This document shows, one piece after another, positions 10,369-20,829 of a stretch of DNA of 64,000 bases. Position 1 is the stretch's first letter, and each line of letters opens with the position of its first letter. The notes beneath the pieces were generated by a model. It made no database searches. It was given only the letters and a program-made list of their open reading frames with translations, and had not been told where the DNA came from. The stretch comes from Jaenimonas drosophilae (taxonomy: Eukaryota > Euglenozoa > Kinetoplastea > Trypanosomatida > Trypanosomatidae), in contig JASAON010001657.1 of NCBI GenBank assembly GCA_030849065.1, positions 173,907 through 237,906 on the forward strand, in the 5' to 3' direction. A program made the position numbers and the translations under genes.

Positions 10369-11211
10369 TCACTGACTGGAGATGCTTCCAAGCACGCGGG
10401 ACTTCTCCTTCCTGACAATCTCCTCAGCCTCCACAAGCCGCCACATGGACGTCAACGTCTGTGCCGAACAACCAAAATGGCGAATTCCTAAATCAAAAAG
10501 AAACCTACGTGTCTGTCGGGAGGAGCCAATGTCACGGCTACACCCTTGCAGTGAGGCTGTCATGGCATCGTACAAGAAACAACGTGTTTCCGGCAGACAC
10601 TGCAGAACATAATCTTCCGTAGCTTTGATCAAGGCTGGATTAGTTGCAGGGGGTCCTGACCCTGCCCCGCCGTCCTCCGCCAATGGGGTGGATGAGGACG
10701 CTTCCTCATCAGTCTCCGCGGTTGTTGCAGATGCGCCGCTCTCATCCTCCCCCATCTTCAGAACCGAGGTTAGCAGGTCTTCTCGCAAGATGGCCACGTC
10801 ACTCTCCGTAGCATGGTAGTGCAGCGCAAGCTGCAAAAGCTCTGCGTTGTCTGGTAGCGTCATTGCCGCAGTAGCCCCGATCCAATCGCGTGCTTCTCGG
10901 TAGCCGCCACTGGCATAGATGAGAGCCTTGACATAGTGCACCTGCCGAGGTGAATGCTGGCCAGGGATCCAAGTAGAAATGGCCTCTGCTGCCTTCATTG
11001 TCGTTCCATCCACCGCGCTGCCCGCTGTTGTGATGGGCGGGGTAAACCAGCTGCCAAACTCTGGGCAGTCAAGCAGGCCGTAGCGCAAGTAGGTCAGCCA
11101 CTGCTGTGCCTCCGGAGAATAAGGGCTACTGAACTGGTGACGTAGAGAGCCATGGGAGGTGATGAGGGGAGCACGCACAGCGGCTACACGTCGGACGGTA
11201 TGCACTTGCAT
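10369..11211 (-). CDS. Predicted mitochondrial protein of unknown function
   Basis: A 280-residue protein I do not recognise. The N-terminus (MQVHTVRRVAAVRAPLIT) is rich in Arg, Val and Ala and lacks acidic residues, typical of a mitochondrial presequence. The rest is predicted helical, with short segments such as AQQWLTYLRYGLLDCPEFG and an acidic Ser/Thr/Glu-rich linker in the middle (about residues 155-190). The C-terminal part has several Arg-rich helices. The frame extends to 11289, but on the minus strand a TTTCTTTTTCATAG tract ends only two to three bases before the ATG at 11211. That points to this start, although it would leave a very short 5' UTR. A mitoribosomal or RNA-processing role is possible but not supported by any motif. 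Confidence 0.65.
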   Translation of the reverse strand: MQVHTVRRVAAVRAPLITSHGSLRHQFSSPYSPEAQQWLTYLRYGLLDCPEFGSWFTPPITTAGSAVDGTTMKAAEAISTWIPGQHSPRQVHYVKALIYASGGYREARDWIGATAAMTLPDNAELLQLALHYHATESDVAILREDLLTSVLKMGEDESGASATTAETDEEASSSTPLAEDGGAGSGPPATNPALIKATEDYVLQCLPETRCFLYDAMTASLQGCSRDIGSSRQTRRFLFDLGIRHFGCSAQTLTSMWRLVEAEEIVRKEKSRVLGSISSQ

Positions 11212-11467
11212 GACTATGAAAAAGAAACAATCACTTGCCAGCGAGCAGCGTACAAAACAGGGCTTTCTCAGATCACAATGAGTAGGCAAGATGATTAAAG
11301 AGCTACAGCAAACACATGAACACGACCAACTATGCTACAAATCACACACACAAAAAAAAGGAAAACACATGGTGCAGAAGAGTTTTAGGTCATCGAGATG
11401 CTGTGGCAGGCAAACGTAGTGAAAGATCTTGTGTTGTGGTTATTGTTCATATCCGCCATCGGACTCA

Positions 11468-12424
11468 TTACACTCCAGAAGTCTGCGTAGCCGTGCCGAG
11501 CCCTAAGGGCTCATCCATGGCGCACAACTCCTGCATCCTTCGAACATCGATAATACCGTGAATGTTGCGTTCCGCAAGTTGTGAGGAAACAGGTGATGTC
11601 TCACCCCAGTCGCACGCACGAACAATTGTCTCTGCCACCACCTCCACATCCACTGGAGGTGTGAGCAGCTTCGTTCCATTGACGGCGGAGAAGAGAAGCT
11701 CGAGTGGCTTCCCAACCAACCACAACGGAATGTGAATCATCTGGCCGCTTGCCAGCATAACCGGCCGCGACCCATAAATCATAGCCGGTCGAAGCACAAC
11801 GCCCTTTTCTCCAAGATTATCCAGCACCGCGCGCTCCGCAATTCGCTTCCCATGGAAGTAGCCCTTCAGCATCCGTTTGTGGCCCAGTGTTCGTGGGGCA
11901 TACTGATTGAGAGGCTCCGCGGACACGTAGACCATCTTCTTTACTGCCGGAACCAACCGTGGGTGAGCCACTCCAGCAGCAATGTTTGTATTGGTATCCC
12001 CATTGATCTCCCGTGCCTCATCGTAGTCGCGTGTGAGCGCACCGACGCAGCTGACCACCGCCGTCGCCTGCGGATGATCGTGCATAAAATCAAAGACTTG
12101 TGTGCGAGATGCTGCATCGATGCTCACAAACTGAAGACGATCCGCTGGAGGGGCGTTGGGCTTGACTACGGCCTCTTCAATCGCAGTGGAAGTACAGGAG
12201 GCAGAGGATGAGCCCGAGGATGGAGATCCAGATGACGAAGGATTTGTGGCCAGTGGAGGTACCCCAAGTCGGTGCAGCTCATAGAGGGGAGACCCCATCT
12301 CAGGGGTTCCACTGCGGGTGGCCACAATGACGTGGTAGCCCCGCTGCAGTGCTTTTCGCACCACAGGCACACCAACAAAGCCACTGCCTCCAAAGAGGAG
12401 CATCACTTTTTTGGTTGCGGACAT
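11468..12424 (-). CDS. Atypical short-chain dehydrogenase, NDUFA9/COQ11-like
   Basis: A 318-residue NAD(P)-binding protein of the atypical/extended SDR type. The Rossmann glycine motif GGSGFVG stands at residues 10-16, right after the N-terminus, followed by the basic cluster VATRSG. Other landmarks are VVSCVGAL, VYVSAEP, YFHGK (the YxxxK catalytic pair) and VVLRPAMIYG. This pattern fits the mitochondrial NDUFA9/COQ11 branch, which acts in complex I or coenzyme Q metabolism. An insert rich in Ser and Pro lies at about 58-80. The frame is open to 12472, but that codon is GTG; 12424 is the first ATG. The choice between COQ11-like and NDUFA9 cannot be made from motifs alone. Confidence 0.75.
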   Translation of the reverse strand: MSATKKVMLLFGGSGFVGVPVVRKALQRGYHVIVATRSGTPEMGSPLYELHRLGVPPLATNPSSSGSPSSGSSSASCTSTAIEEAVVKPNAPPADRLQFVSIDAASRTQVFDFMHDHPQATAVVSCVGALTRDYDEAREINGDTNTNIAAGVAHPRLVPAVKKMVYVSAEPLNQYAPRTLGHKRMLKGYFHGKRIAERAVLDNLGEKGVVLRPAMIYGSRPVMLASGQMIHIPLWLVGKPLELLFSAVNGTKLLTPPVDVEVVAETIVRACDWGETSPVSSQLAERNIHGIIDVRRMQELCAMDEPLGLGTATQTSGV

Positions 12425-13615
12425 GATGGTGAAGGTTGGCGCACAGAAATGGGCACAGTTCCCAGCACGCACCGTTCAGATATGCGCCAGAAGACGATGC
12501 AAATTCCAACCAAGTGTTTTCGACGACCGCAGGTACGTCTAGAAGACGCTTTTTCGTTGAAGATTGAGTGGCGGATGTCCGTGGAAGCTGAATCCGACAG
12601 GAAAATAGGAATAAAGGGAGCAGAAAGAGAAGAGGAGTGTGTCAAGCAGTTCGTTCACACACACAAGCAGTCTGGTTCAGGTATTGCTGTGTGCATACGC
12701 ACGCACGTGTGCGGTCAATCCCCCAACAACTTCCGATGGTATCTGATATGGAAGAGAATGAGGCGGGTTGTTCCCCGGCCTACACTCTCACGATGGACAT
12801 TGTTTGAAAGAACAAATCCGCGCACACAGACAACGCCGTTACTCTTTGCGGTTGCTTTGTTTAGCCTTATTGAATATAGGTGCATGAAGAGGCTCTCCCT
12901 CAGTCTTTCTTCCTTGGCTCCGGTGGGTCTTGCTACCTTCCGTTTTCGGGGAGGAAGGAAAGGAAAGCACCCCATTCCTCCACCGCCCCCCCCCCTCTTG
13001 TGAGATCTGTCTCTTCCGTCCATGTAGAACACCAACTTGGGTACCCACGAGAAGTGAGAAACACCAGGTATCTATCGTGATATGGTACAGAAGCAACACC
13101 CCCACACAGCAACAACCGTTGCGAACACACAGCCAAGGGACGTGAGTGGACGAGTACTATGTTCATGCAAACCTGTCCATACAGAAGTACACTCCATCGA
13201 AGCCTCCCCCATCATCTCACTGTCGTTCCCCTACTCTCCAGCAGTCAAGCAGAAGGCGGTCAGTGTAGATGATGAACCTTTGAGAGCTTCACTCTGCCGC
13301 CAGCGAAGAGGTCGCTTCGCAATGGAAGAAAGAAAACTCAGGATTTTGATTTTTTTGAAAATTAAAATCAGTGAGAGGTGATGGATGGACGCAGGTCACA
13401 TCTTCACCAATTCCGTCACACTTCACACCGACGCCACAACTCATCACAACAAACAACTCAACCCCTCCAGGTGCCAACAAAAGACAGCAGTCGTGGTATC
13501 GTCGATACTACACAGGACAGAGGCACCTATTTGTCATTCTTTCTCTTTTTTGTTTTTTTTCTGTTAATCGAACAATCTGACGGTCACACCACACCTCGTT
13601 CGTGGACTGTATTTG
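12425..13615. other. Long intergenic region, no gene seen
   Basis: About 1.2 kb. It includes a C-rich run (ccgccccccccc, near 12980-12995), pyrimidine-rich plus-strand blocks and several A-rich blocks. No coherent reading frame, tRNA or repeat was recognised. It should contain the zinc-knuckle gene's 3' UTR and the SDR gene's 5' UTR. Confidence 0.55.
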
Positions 13616-16426
13616 CTACACACGCACTTCCGTCTCCAAAGCGTCCACCTCATCTGCTGGCAGCCCTTGTTTATCGAGGGTCACGTTCAACAGGCGGTCG
13701 GTGATTGCTGCTCCTTCATCCAACCCGTCGCTCGTACCAATCACTGGCATCTCATTCATCCGATCGTAGATATCTGAATGCGTTCTGTTGGAGTCCATTC
13801 TCCCGCCTGTTTGGCTTCCCTTTGGTGTGGAGAGTGGAACCAGTTGTGAAAAGCTTCCACCAAACAAGGAAGACTGTTGGGTCAGGGACGTACCTGCTGC
13901 ATCACTACCCTGCGAGGGTTGTGATAGGTGCGTGGATAGCCTATTCTTGGCAATAAAGCGTTGTCTAGCGATTCCGTCTGGGCCGTAATCAACATTGAAG
14001 AGGTGAACGAGATGCAGCACCCCATCCTTTCCACGGATGTAGTCCGTTGGAAGCCGGGCGTCAAGGAAGTCCACCTGACGAAGATAGGTCCAGAGGGTGA
14101 TTCCGTTTCGACGGAGCTCCGCAAGAAACTGGATTTCCTCATCCTCCTTTGCTCTGCTACACTCCTCACTCGTGTGGTGAATGCTATCACAGTAGAGGCA
14201 CACCTCGGGGAAATCTGGCTTCCTCAGCGGGGTGAGATGGGGAAGTAGGTTGCTGCAGCGGATGTGAAGCAGAAATCCTTGGACGGCATCAGTGCTGTAG
14301 CGGGCAGCAGCCAACGGAACGCCGGCGTCCTTCAGCTCCCGAATAGCAGCAATGTAGGTGTTGGGGTACCTCTTCGAGGCAAAGAAGTTAATGGCATCGC
14401 GCAACGTCTGATGTTCTTCATCACGCTGATCTCGGTAGAGCTTCTTCAGCGCACGTACTCCCTTGGACGGATCTAGGCACAGGTCAATCACTCGAAGATG
14501 CTCCTTGGCCAACACTTCTTTGGCATTGGCCTCGCAGCGACGGACCGTGTGGCCCGTTTGGTTGCATCGGCGGCAGATGGGCACCCTTCGCTCGTGAATG
14601 AGCCGCACCGCGAGGGAGAGCTCACTCTTTCGGAACTCCTTGGCTGGGCGATCATCGGCGTCAATGCGCTGCATGGCCTCGATGATCTTGACCTCATCCT
14701 TAGGCAACTCCACATCAAAGAGTACATTGTTGTCAGAGAGCACAAGTCTGGCCACTTGCGTATCCCAATCCTCCGCCGCACCCTTGCGGGGGCAACACTG
14801 GCGCGAGTGAAACGGAGTGAGGCAGACGGGGCAGAGGATATCCTTGAGCGGGGCAAGGGCCATCACCTCCTCCGGGACTCGTGCGTAGACGGCAGGGGTC
14901 CATGTTGCTGGCTGGGAGCCATCCACGAGACAGAAAAAGAAGGAGTTGGTGTCAATCACCTCATCCAGGCAGCTTTTGGCGGCCTCTGGCAGGGAACGTC
15001 TACGGAAGGAGCTATCCAGGGTCTCCACTGCGTTGAGCAGGGCGGACCACTCACGATGGCGGCGGTTTGCATCAAAGTGCTTCTTCGCCTGCGTCATCGT
15101 TGGACTAAGCACCGCATCGCTGGGCTTCTCAAAGACCGTTTTGCTCGGAAGGAGGCAGTAGCTGGCGTGGATCCACATCGCGTGGCGCTCCATTGGGCCC
15201 GTCACCGCACCCCGCACCACATCAAAGGCCTGGAGTACCTCCTCATAGGCAACTTCATTTTGAATCTGGCGAGTGATGTAGTCCAGCACCGTGCTCCACC
15301 GAAGGGGAAGGGTGATGCCACAACGAAAGAGGCGGTCCACGGCTTGGACGTAGGTGAGGGAGGTGTCCACTGCACCGTCACGCGGACGGCGTTCACGAGC
15401 AGGCATGGTCACCTGCGGAGTGCGACGAAAGGGGAGCTCGCAGGGGCAGGCATCCTCCAGGTGCTGCCAGGAATCGCAGAGAGTGCATCCACCCTTCTCC
15501 TGAATCAGCCGCTCAATCCACAGACGGGCAGTCGGGTGCATTGTTTGGTCCAGCCGCTCGTCTGCCTCGTCCATGGTGGATGGAAGAATCAACGTTCGAT
15601 GAATGCAGAGACGATTGCTTGGGTTTTCATGGTAATTGGCTGGCCATCCAAAGTTCAAGAGTACGCCGAGTGCGCTGGACGGACGAGGGCTGCGACGGCG
15701 AAGGCGCCACAAGCTGTCCTTGAAGGTGGATGGAATGATGAGGAATTCCTTGGCGGTCTCTGAGAGGAAGTTGCCATCGCGTTCCACAGAGCGTGCAACG
15801 TCGCGCATGCGTTGGTAAATATCGCGACGAAAGATGTTCTTCCACACCGTCAGCATCGCACGGTAGGATGCCTGGAGCTCGGCAGTGACGGCTGTTGATA
15901 CGGCAGGACGCTGAGTGTGGGCATCACCAGTGATGGCCGATGCGGGAATAACCTTGCGCTTGTAGCCAGTGGCCTCCACCTTAGCTGCGGAAGCTGACTG
16001 TGGCGCGACGGTGCTGAACCAGCGGTAGCTGATGAGGTAGGGAAGGAAGAGGTGGAGTTTTTCGGCGAGAGGGGTCTGTGAGAGGGTACTGGACGAATCT
16101 GTACACTCCACCAACACCGCATGGACGACAGACCACGCGCCACTTCGATCTCGTTGGCTGATCTCAAGCGCATCTGCAGGGCGGCGGCCCTCTCCACTTC
16201 CGGCACTAGCCTCAGACGTGGTGCAACCACCTTCCACCAACTCTGTGTCCACAACACGCCAAATGAGCGCACGGGCAATCTCTCCAGGGTACTCAGCCGC
16301 ATGTTGACGAACAAAGCGGAGAATGTGGCCACGTTCCGCCTCAATAGCACTTGCCTCCACCAGTGGAGAGGACATCTGCACGCATGCACGATGCAGAATT
16401 CCTCGGTTAAGCTGAACCTCCGCCAT
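13616..16426 (-). CDS. Four-zinc-knuckle (CCHC) protein
   Basis: A 936-residue protein with four CCHC zinc knuckles widely spaced between helical segments: CTLCDSWQHLEDAC (314-327), CPVCLTPFHSRQCC (532-545), CRRCNQTGHTVRRC (618-631) and CLYCDSIHHTSEEC (743-756). Only the third has the canonical Gly-His spacing; the others are divergent but keep C-x2-C-x4-H-x4-C. Knuckles of this kind bind single-stranded RNA or DNA. The N-terminal 150 residues are helical and could be a protein-interaction module. The C-terminal 110 residues are Ser/Thr/Gln-rich and probably disordered. The frame is open to 16453 but begins there with GTG; the first ATG is at 16426. An RNA-binding role is inferred; I do not recognise an orthologue. 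Confidence 0.8.
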   Translation of the reverse strand: MAEVQLNRGILHRACVQMSSPLVEASAIEAERGHILRFVRQHAAEYPGEIARALIWRVVDTELVEGGCTTSEASAGSGEGRRPADALEISQRDRSGAWSVVHAVLVECTDSSSTLSQTPLAEKLHLFLPYLISYRWFSTVAPQSASAAKVEATGYKRKVIPASAITGDAHTQRPAVSTAVTAELQASYRAMLTVWKNIFRRDIYQRMRDVARSVERDGNFLSETAKEFLIIPSTFKDSLWRLRRRSPRPSSALGVLLNFGWPANYHENPSNRLCIHRTLILPSTMDEADERLDQTMHPTARLWIERLIQEKGGCTLCDSWQHLEDACPCELPFRRTPQVTMPARERRPRDGAVDTSLTYVQAVDRLFRCGITLPLRWSTVLDYITRQIQNEVAYEEVLQAFDVVRGAVTGPMERHAMWIHASYCLLPSKTVFEKPSDAVLSPTMTQAKKHFDANRRHREWSALLNAVETLDSSFRRRSLPEAAKSCLDEVIDTNSFFFCLVDGSQPATWTPAVYARVPEEVMALAPLKDILCPVCLTPFHSRQCCPRKGAAEDWDTQVARLVLSDNNVLFDVELPKDEVKIIEAMQRIDADDRPAKEFRKSELSLAVRLIHERRVPICRRCNQTGHTVRRCEANAKEVLAKEHLRVIDLCLDPSKGVRALKKLYRDQRDEEHQTLRDAINFFASKRYPNTYIAAIRELKDAGVPLAAARYSTDAVQGFLLHIRCSNLLPHLTPLRKPDFPEVCLYCDSIHHTSEECSRAKEDEEIQFLAELRRNGITLWTYLRQVDFLDARLPTDYIRGKDGVLHLVHLFNVDYGPDGIARQRFIAKNRLSTHLSQPSQGSDAAGTSLTQQSSLFGGSFSQLVPLSTPKGSQTGGRMDSNRTHSDIYDRMNEMPVIGTSDGLDEGAAITDRLLNVTLDKQGLPADEVDALETEVRV

Positions 16427-17447
16427 GATACTGACGCACAATGAGAGATTCACAAAGGGGTACCAGAGTTATTCTATACAACGCCAAAAAGAAAAACAAC
16501 CGTGCGTCAACAATGGTTCAGCAACCTTCGCACGCACACAACCAAGCCGAAACGTTCCTTGGACTTAACTCTCTGAGGAAACAATCGGAGATGCCGGCAA
16601 AATTTGTAGTCGGCTTCGAAGATTCACCAAGTTTCAACAGAACTCCAAAAAGGTAACTCCAAGAAGAATCTGACGTTTTCCACTCACACACACACAGTAA
16701 GAAATCACAACCAAGATGATGAAGTGAGGTGCACAATGGGTTGTTTCGAGGTGGCGACGAGACGTTCTGGGGTACTTTCCACCACAAATTGACCGCTGCA
16801 GCTTGTCTTCGGGTTGATGGTTGCCCGAAAAAGTGACCAAGATGCCGTACAACTACGTGAGTACCTCCACCTGGGGGTTCTGGTACGCTTCTGTTGTGTG
16901 CTATGTGGCAATGATTGTGTTTTTTGGTGTTTCCTTTTCTGTGTCCTGTTGTTGTTATTTTTTGTTTGTTTTTTGAGAAGGAAGCCGCCGCAACGCACAG
17001 CTGCGAAGATGGCGTTGAAGCGAAGATCGCGAAACTACGGGCGCCTCCTGCTGTATATAGTTCACCACAAGGCAGGGGAGCTGATGCTACACACACATCA
17101 AAACAAAGACAAAGAAAAAAGATAGGTAGGTTGTTGAGGGAAGTGCTCACCATTCATGTGGCTATCATCACCACGCACAGCAGCAACAACAACAAGTTGA
17201 GTGGACAGATTCCTCTAAAAACCCCATCACCTCAGATACATTACAAGCGAACGTCTTCATCCGCGGCAGGTTCTTGGCATGTATCTGGTGATGACTATCT
17301 ACATCGACCCCTCTCCACCGCACAGATTCCGACAGGAGCCACTCTTTCCTGTGCGTATGGTAGGTGCATTTTGTGTCCGTACTGTGAGGGGACTGACAAG
17401 TGATTGTAACTGTACATTTCCCCTCATGGGTTCTGCATGCGTGAGGA
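16427..17447. other. Long intergenic region, no convincing gene
   Basis: About 1 kb. A minus-strand ATG frame runs from 17153 to 16518 (211 codons), but its hydrophobic part is simply a T/C-rich tract read as protein and the rest lacks structure, so I treat it as UTR. Strong pyrimidine runs occur on the plus strand near 16915-16980, which are purine runs on the coding strand. Confidence 0.5.
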
Positions 17448-19871
17448 CTACGCACGTTGATCTAGCATCGCTGTAGCGTCAGCCTCCCAATGCTTCCACG
17501 ATCCATCCGCGTAGGTGCGGTCTAGATAGCTCACTGCCTTCCGCTTCACCAACGCCGCCGCACGAGATGCACTACGATCAATGGCGGCTACGGCGAGCAC
17601 AGTTGCCCACGCATCATGCGACGGGCAGCCAGAGGGGAGGTGATTTGCCATGTCCACGCATGAGATACCAACACAAGTTCCCAATCGAGGATTCAAGGAA
17701 AAGGCGCCCGTGGAGCCCTGAAGAGGGGCCAGGCGCTCCACATTAGGGCCCGCCATCGTCTCCTCCACCACATTCGTCAGGATGTTCCGCAGGTACTCCG
17801 CCGTAGGAGCTTCTGGCTTTGGTAGGCGTGAGATGGGAGGCAGCTCCGTGGCGCGCTTAATGTTCATGGTGCGCGTCGCACAGTTGGCAATGATGCGAGT
17901 ACGCATCCACAGCAGCTCAATCATATAAGTCATCACCCGACGAGTGTATTTGCTGGCAATTGGTTTGGGCATATCGAGTGGATGAGAGAGGACTTCACCC
18001 TTGGTGTTCTGGCGGAGTTGAATGAGGGAGGTGTACGGGCAGGCGAGAAGAAAGGTTGCGGAGAGCTCAGACATCTCAGCCACCGCCTCCGCGCGGGCGG
18101 ACACAGAATCCTCCACAAGGTGTTGAATGCGGCCCGATGCCGCGGCTATGTGCACCAAACCGGTATCGTCCGCCGTTCCAACCTCACTGGAGTGGGTGGC
18201 CACCTCTACACGTCCAATGTAGTCCACCACCGTGGATCCTACGCGGCCTGTTGCGGTGACGGTGAGGGTTGTCACGCCTTCCGGAATCAGGGCGTAGAAG
18301 AAGCGCTGTGTTCCCTGCTGAACCACCGGGAACTGGGTTGACTTGACGGAGCTACGCACCTCAGGCTCCACGAAGCCCACCTCCACGTTCGCCAGGGCTG
18401 GCACCACACAGCGGCAGAGAGTCTGCACTACCGCTGCCGTCACCTCCTGCAATGTCGGAGCCTCTTCAAAGTAGCCGCCACTCTCCCGAGCAAGTAGCTG
18501 CAGCATGGCCTGGTCCGTGTTTAGCGAGTAGGACAGACCCACGGTATTGACGCAGCAGGTGCTGATGTTTTGAGATGCCTCCACAATCATGCTCTCTGCC
18601 TGACTGGGGCTCCCTTCGTCGGTGATGAGCACCACGTGGCGCACATAGCCTTTGGGGATCGGCCCACACCCACACTCGCCCGTTTGCGAAATAATCGAGT
18701 GAAGAAGATGGGCAAGGGCGGAGGCACCTGTGCTCGGGATCTGCGCGCTGACCTCCGCCACCAAGGAGGAGACCTGGTCCACCGGGACCTGCCCTACGAG
18801 CTTGCTGCCGTCGTTGTACACGCAGAGGTGTTTGCCATCATCATTCTTGGAGATCACCACGTTGATGTAGACCGAGTCAGGAAGGCCGTAGAGGGCGGTG
18901 GCGATGGCGGCCCCAACTGCCTGAGAGCTCGCGAGGCTGTGGGAATCCACCAGAAAAATAAGCTCCGTGTTGGGCTCGCAGCTGCGGAGCTTCGGGGTGA
19001 GGCAGACCGCCGCAGCATGGCGGCTGGAGCTCGGCACCACCTCACGTGGGTCCGTCTCCAAAAAGAGCCGGAGGGGCTCCTCCGTTTCCATCACGGCACA
19101 CGCAAGGACGAGCGGCTCCGCTCGACGTTGGGCGTGGAGGCTCTCGGTGAACTCAAGAGTGAAGGCAGAGTCACCGTGGTAGTCCACCTTGGTGGGCAGC
19201 TCCTCGGCCACATCGCCTAGTGAAACCTCGCCACGAGTCAAGGTTACCTTCCCACGCATTGGCACATACAAACGTGTGTGATAGCGAATCGTGAGTCCAC
19301 TTCGAAGTCGTTTGGGGTTCTTGAGTCTAAACAACATGTTGTACTGAAGGGAAGACTCTGCGGGACGCTGCACCTCAGGAAAGAGCTCGCTGGGGAGTGA
19401 AAACACAAAACGGCCATTCCGCGCGCTGTGGTTGATGGGCACCTCATAGACGGCGGTCATCATGACGACGGTTCCCACAAAAATGGTCCACGGAACTTCC
19501 TGGGACGCCACCGACCACGGAACACGATCCTCCACCATTCCGGTTTGAGACAAGGCGCTCGCCGACTCGCATGATATACACACACCAGACTTATGCATCA
19601 CGGACCGCACCACCTCATCCTCATACTCCACCGTGCTGGAGCGAAGACGCCAGCCAAGAGGAAGGGGGAAGGCAGCGATGGCCTTCACGTCGTGGTTGGT
19701 CTCGTTGATGTATTCCCACTTGATGCTCACCTTGGCGGAGTAGCCATGGATCTCAACGGAGGCATCGGCACCAAAGAGAGAGAGGGGGCGGTACTTGCCC
19801 ACAGTGAGAATGCCCCGCTCATGAGATGGAAGGCAGTTAAAGGCACTCGCTGCGTTGGCCAAGGAGGTCAT
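17448..19871 (-). CDS. VIT and von Willebrand factor A domain protein
   Basis: An 807-residue protein with the order VIT domain then vWA domain, as in inter-alpha-trypsin inhibitor heavy chains and intracellular relatives. The VIT part (about 25-160) contains VKAIAAFPLPLGW, the typical FPLP core. The vWA domain starts near residue 303 with ELIFLVDSHSLASSQAVG. The metal-ion site reads D-S-H-S, so the usual DxSxS is degenerate and metal binding may be weakened. A helical C-terminal region follows. No signal peptide or membrane segment is visible, so a cytosolic scaffold role is more likely than secretion. The frame begins with TTG at 19901; the first ATG is at 19871. Confidence 0.82.
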   Translation of the reverse strand: MTSLANAASAFNCLPSHERGILTVGKYRPLSLFGADASVEIHGYSAKVSIKWEYINETNHDVKAIAAFPLPLGWRLRSSTVEYEDEVVRSVMHKSGVCISCESASALSQTGMVEDRVPWSVASQEVPWTIFVGTVVMMTAVYEVPINHSARNGRFVFSLPSELFPEVQRPAESSLQYNMLFRLKNPKRLRSGLTIRYHTRLYVPMRGKVTLTRGEVSLGDVAEELPTKVDYHGDSAFTLEFTESLHAQRRAEPLVLACAVMETEEPLRLFLETDPREVVPSSSRHAAAVCLTPKLRSCEPNTELIFLVDSHSLASSQAVGAAIATALYGLPDSVYINVVISKNDDGKHLCVYNDGSKLVGQVPVDQVSSLVAEVSAQIPSTGASALAHLLHSIISQTGECGCGPIPKGYVRHVVLITDEGSPSQAESMIVEASQNISTCCVNTVGLSYSLNTDQAMLQLLARESGGYFEEAPTLQEVTAAVVQTLCRCVVPALANVEVGFVEPEVRSSVKSTQFPVVQQGTQRFFYALIPEGVTTLTVTATGRVGSTVVDYIGRVEVATHSSEVGTADDTGLVHIAAASGRIQHLVEDSVSARAEAVAEMSELSATFLLACPYTSLIQLRQNTKGEVLSHPLDMPKPIASKYTRRVMTYMIELLWMRTRIIANCATRTMNIKRATELPPISRLPKPEAPTAEYLRNILTNVVEETMAGPNVERLAPLQGSTGAFSLNPRLGTCVGISCVDMANHLPSGCPSHDAWATVLAVAAIDRSASRAAALVKRKAVSYLDRTYADGSWKHWEADATAMLDQRA

Positions 19872-20316
19872 TCTGCCTGCTGAAAATGGTGGCTTTGACA
19901 ACCGTCTGCTTCGACACAGGCGTCGTGAGTTGGATATGTTCCTTTAGAATGAAAGTGAAGACAGAAAAAGTGGGAGGGGCAGAAGTAGATGAAGAGAGTG
20001 ACGTACTACTCGACATATTTGTGAAAACATTCCAGCATTCTACAGTTGCTCCGTTGGCGGCGGAGCACGGGGTGGTGTTTGAGAACTGGGTAGATGGGGT
20101 AGAAGGCCTCCTCCATTCACACGATGATGAAGAATGAAACTTCTTAGCCCCGGACCATATCGACAGCCCGTCATGTGTCCACTTAGTCAAAAAGAAGAAA
20201 AACGAGAGTTCATCACCGTTACCGCCCAGTGTTCGTGTGTGGGTTGTCGTTGTTGTGGTGGTTCGCATGATCATCTCTCATAATACGCTTGAGCACCTCC
20301 AATCTCAATCTCATCC
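19872..20316. other. Intergenic region, no gene seen
   Basis: About 445 bases holding the VIT-vWA 5' UTR and the TRAP-gamma 3' UTR. On the minus strand T/C-rich segments near 20185-20210 could supply a splice acceptor. No frame worth calling. Confidence 0.5.
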
Positions 20317-20829
20317 TTACTTATGGCGGCGCAGGCGCTTCTGGCGGCTCTCCTCATTCTTCTGAGCCAGCAACCACAGGAGTGCAGCAGAGAGAGTAGG
20401 GGAGAGGGTGTAGCTCGCGCGGGGATCGGAGTGGCGGAAGAGGTAGGCCATGAGGCTTGTCGTCAGAACAAAGAAGATGCTGTTCAAGAAGAACAAGGAG
20501 TAGGCCATGGACACTTGCAGGCGAAGACGGCGGAGGGCCTTACCTTCTTGGTCAGTCACTTCAGAGAAGTGGCGCTGGCGGACCCAGAACTCGCTGCTGA
20601 TCATCACACCATAGGCCTGGGTGAGCAGGTACGTGCAGAATCCCGTCACCGCTGCGTAGAGCACCGCGTTGGTGGGTGAGGTGGCATCCATGGCATTGAT
20701 GGCATGGGAGAAGTATGCCGGCTGGAAGGACACGACGAGGGCAACCAAAACCAGAATGTGGCGCGGGTAGTTGAGCTTATTCGCTTGGATGCGCTCGTCA
20801 AGAATGTGATCGTCGTTGGTCTTTGCCAT
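20317..20829 (-). CDS. SSR3: Translocon-associated protein subunit gamma (TRAP-gamma)
   Basis: A 170-residue ER membrane protein with four hydrophobic segments: near 24-45 (ILVLVALVVSFQPAYF), 55-78, 110-135 and 145-160. The topology and length match TRAP-gamma (SSR3), which sits beside the Sec61 channel and helps insert nascent chains. The second segment, NAVLYAAVTGFCTYLLTQAY, corresponds to the conserved AVLY...TYL stretch of the family, and the C-terminus is basic (RQKRLRRHK). The frame is open to 21108, but the upstream part is low-complexity UTR and the ATG at 20829 begins a compact protein. Assignment rests on topology and this motif, so it is likely but not certain. Confidence 0.75.
   Translation of the reverse strand: MAKTNDDHILDERIQANKLNYPRHILVLVALVVSFQPAYFSHAINAMDATSPTNAVLYAAVTGFCTYLLTQAYGVMISSEFWVRQRHFSEVTDQEGKALRRLRLQVSMAYSLFFLNSIFFVLTTSLMAYLFRHSDPRASYTLSPTLSAALLWLLAQKNEESRQKRLRRHK

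Noticed and set aside
16518..17153. A 211-codon minus-strand ATG frame with a hydrophobic N-terminus.
   Set aside because: The hydrophobic part is a T/C-rich tract and the rest has no protein-like pattern; it lies in a UTR-type region.
18570..19220. A 216-codon plus-strand frame.
   Set aside because: It lies fully inside the VIT-vWA gene, which has clear domains on the other strand.
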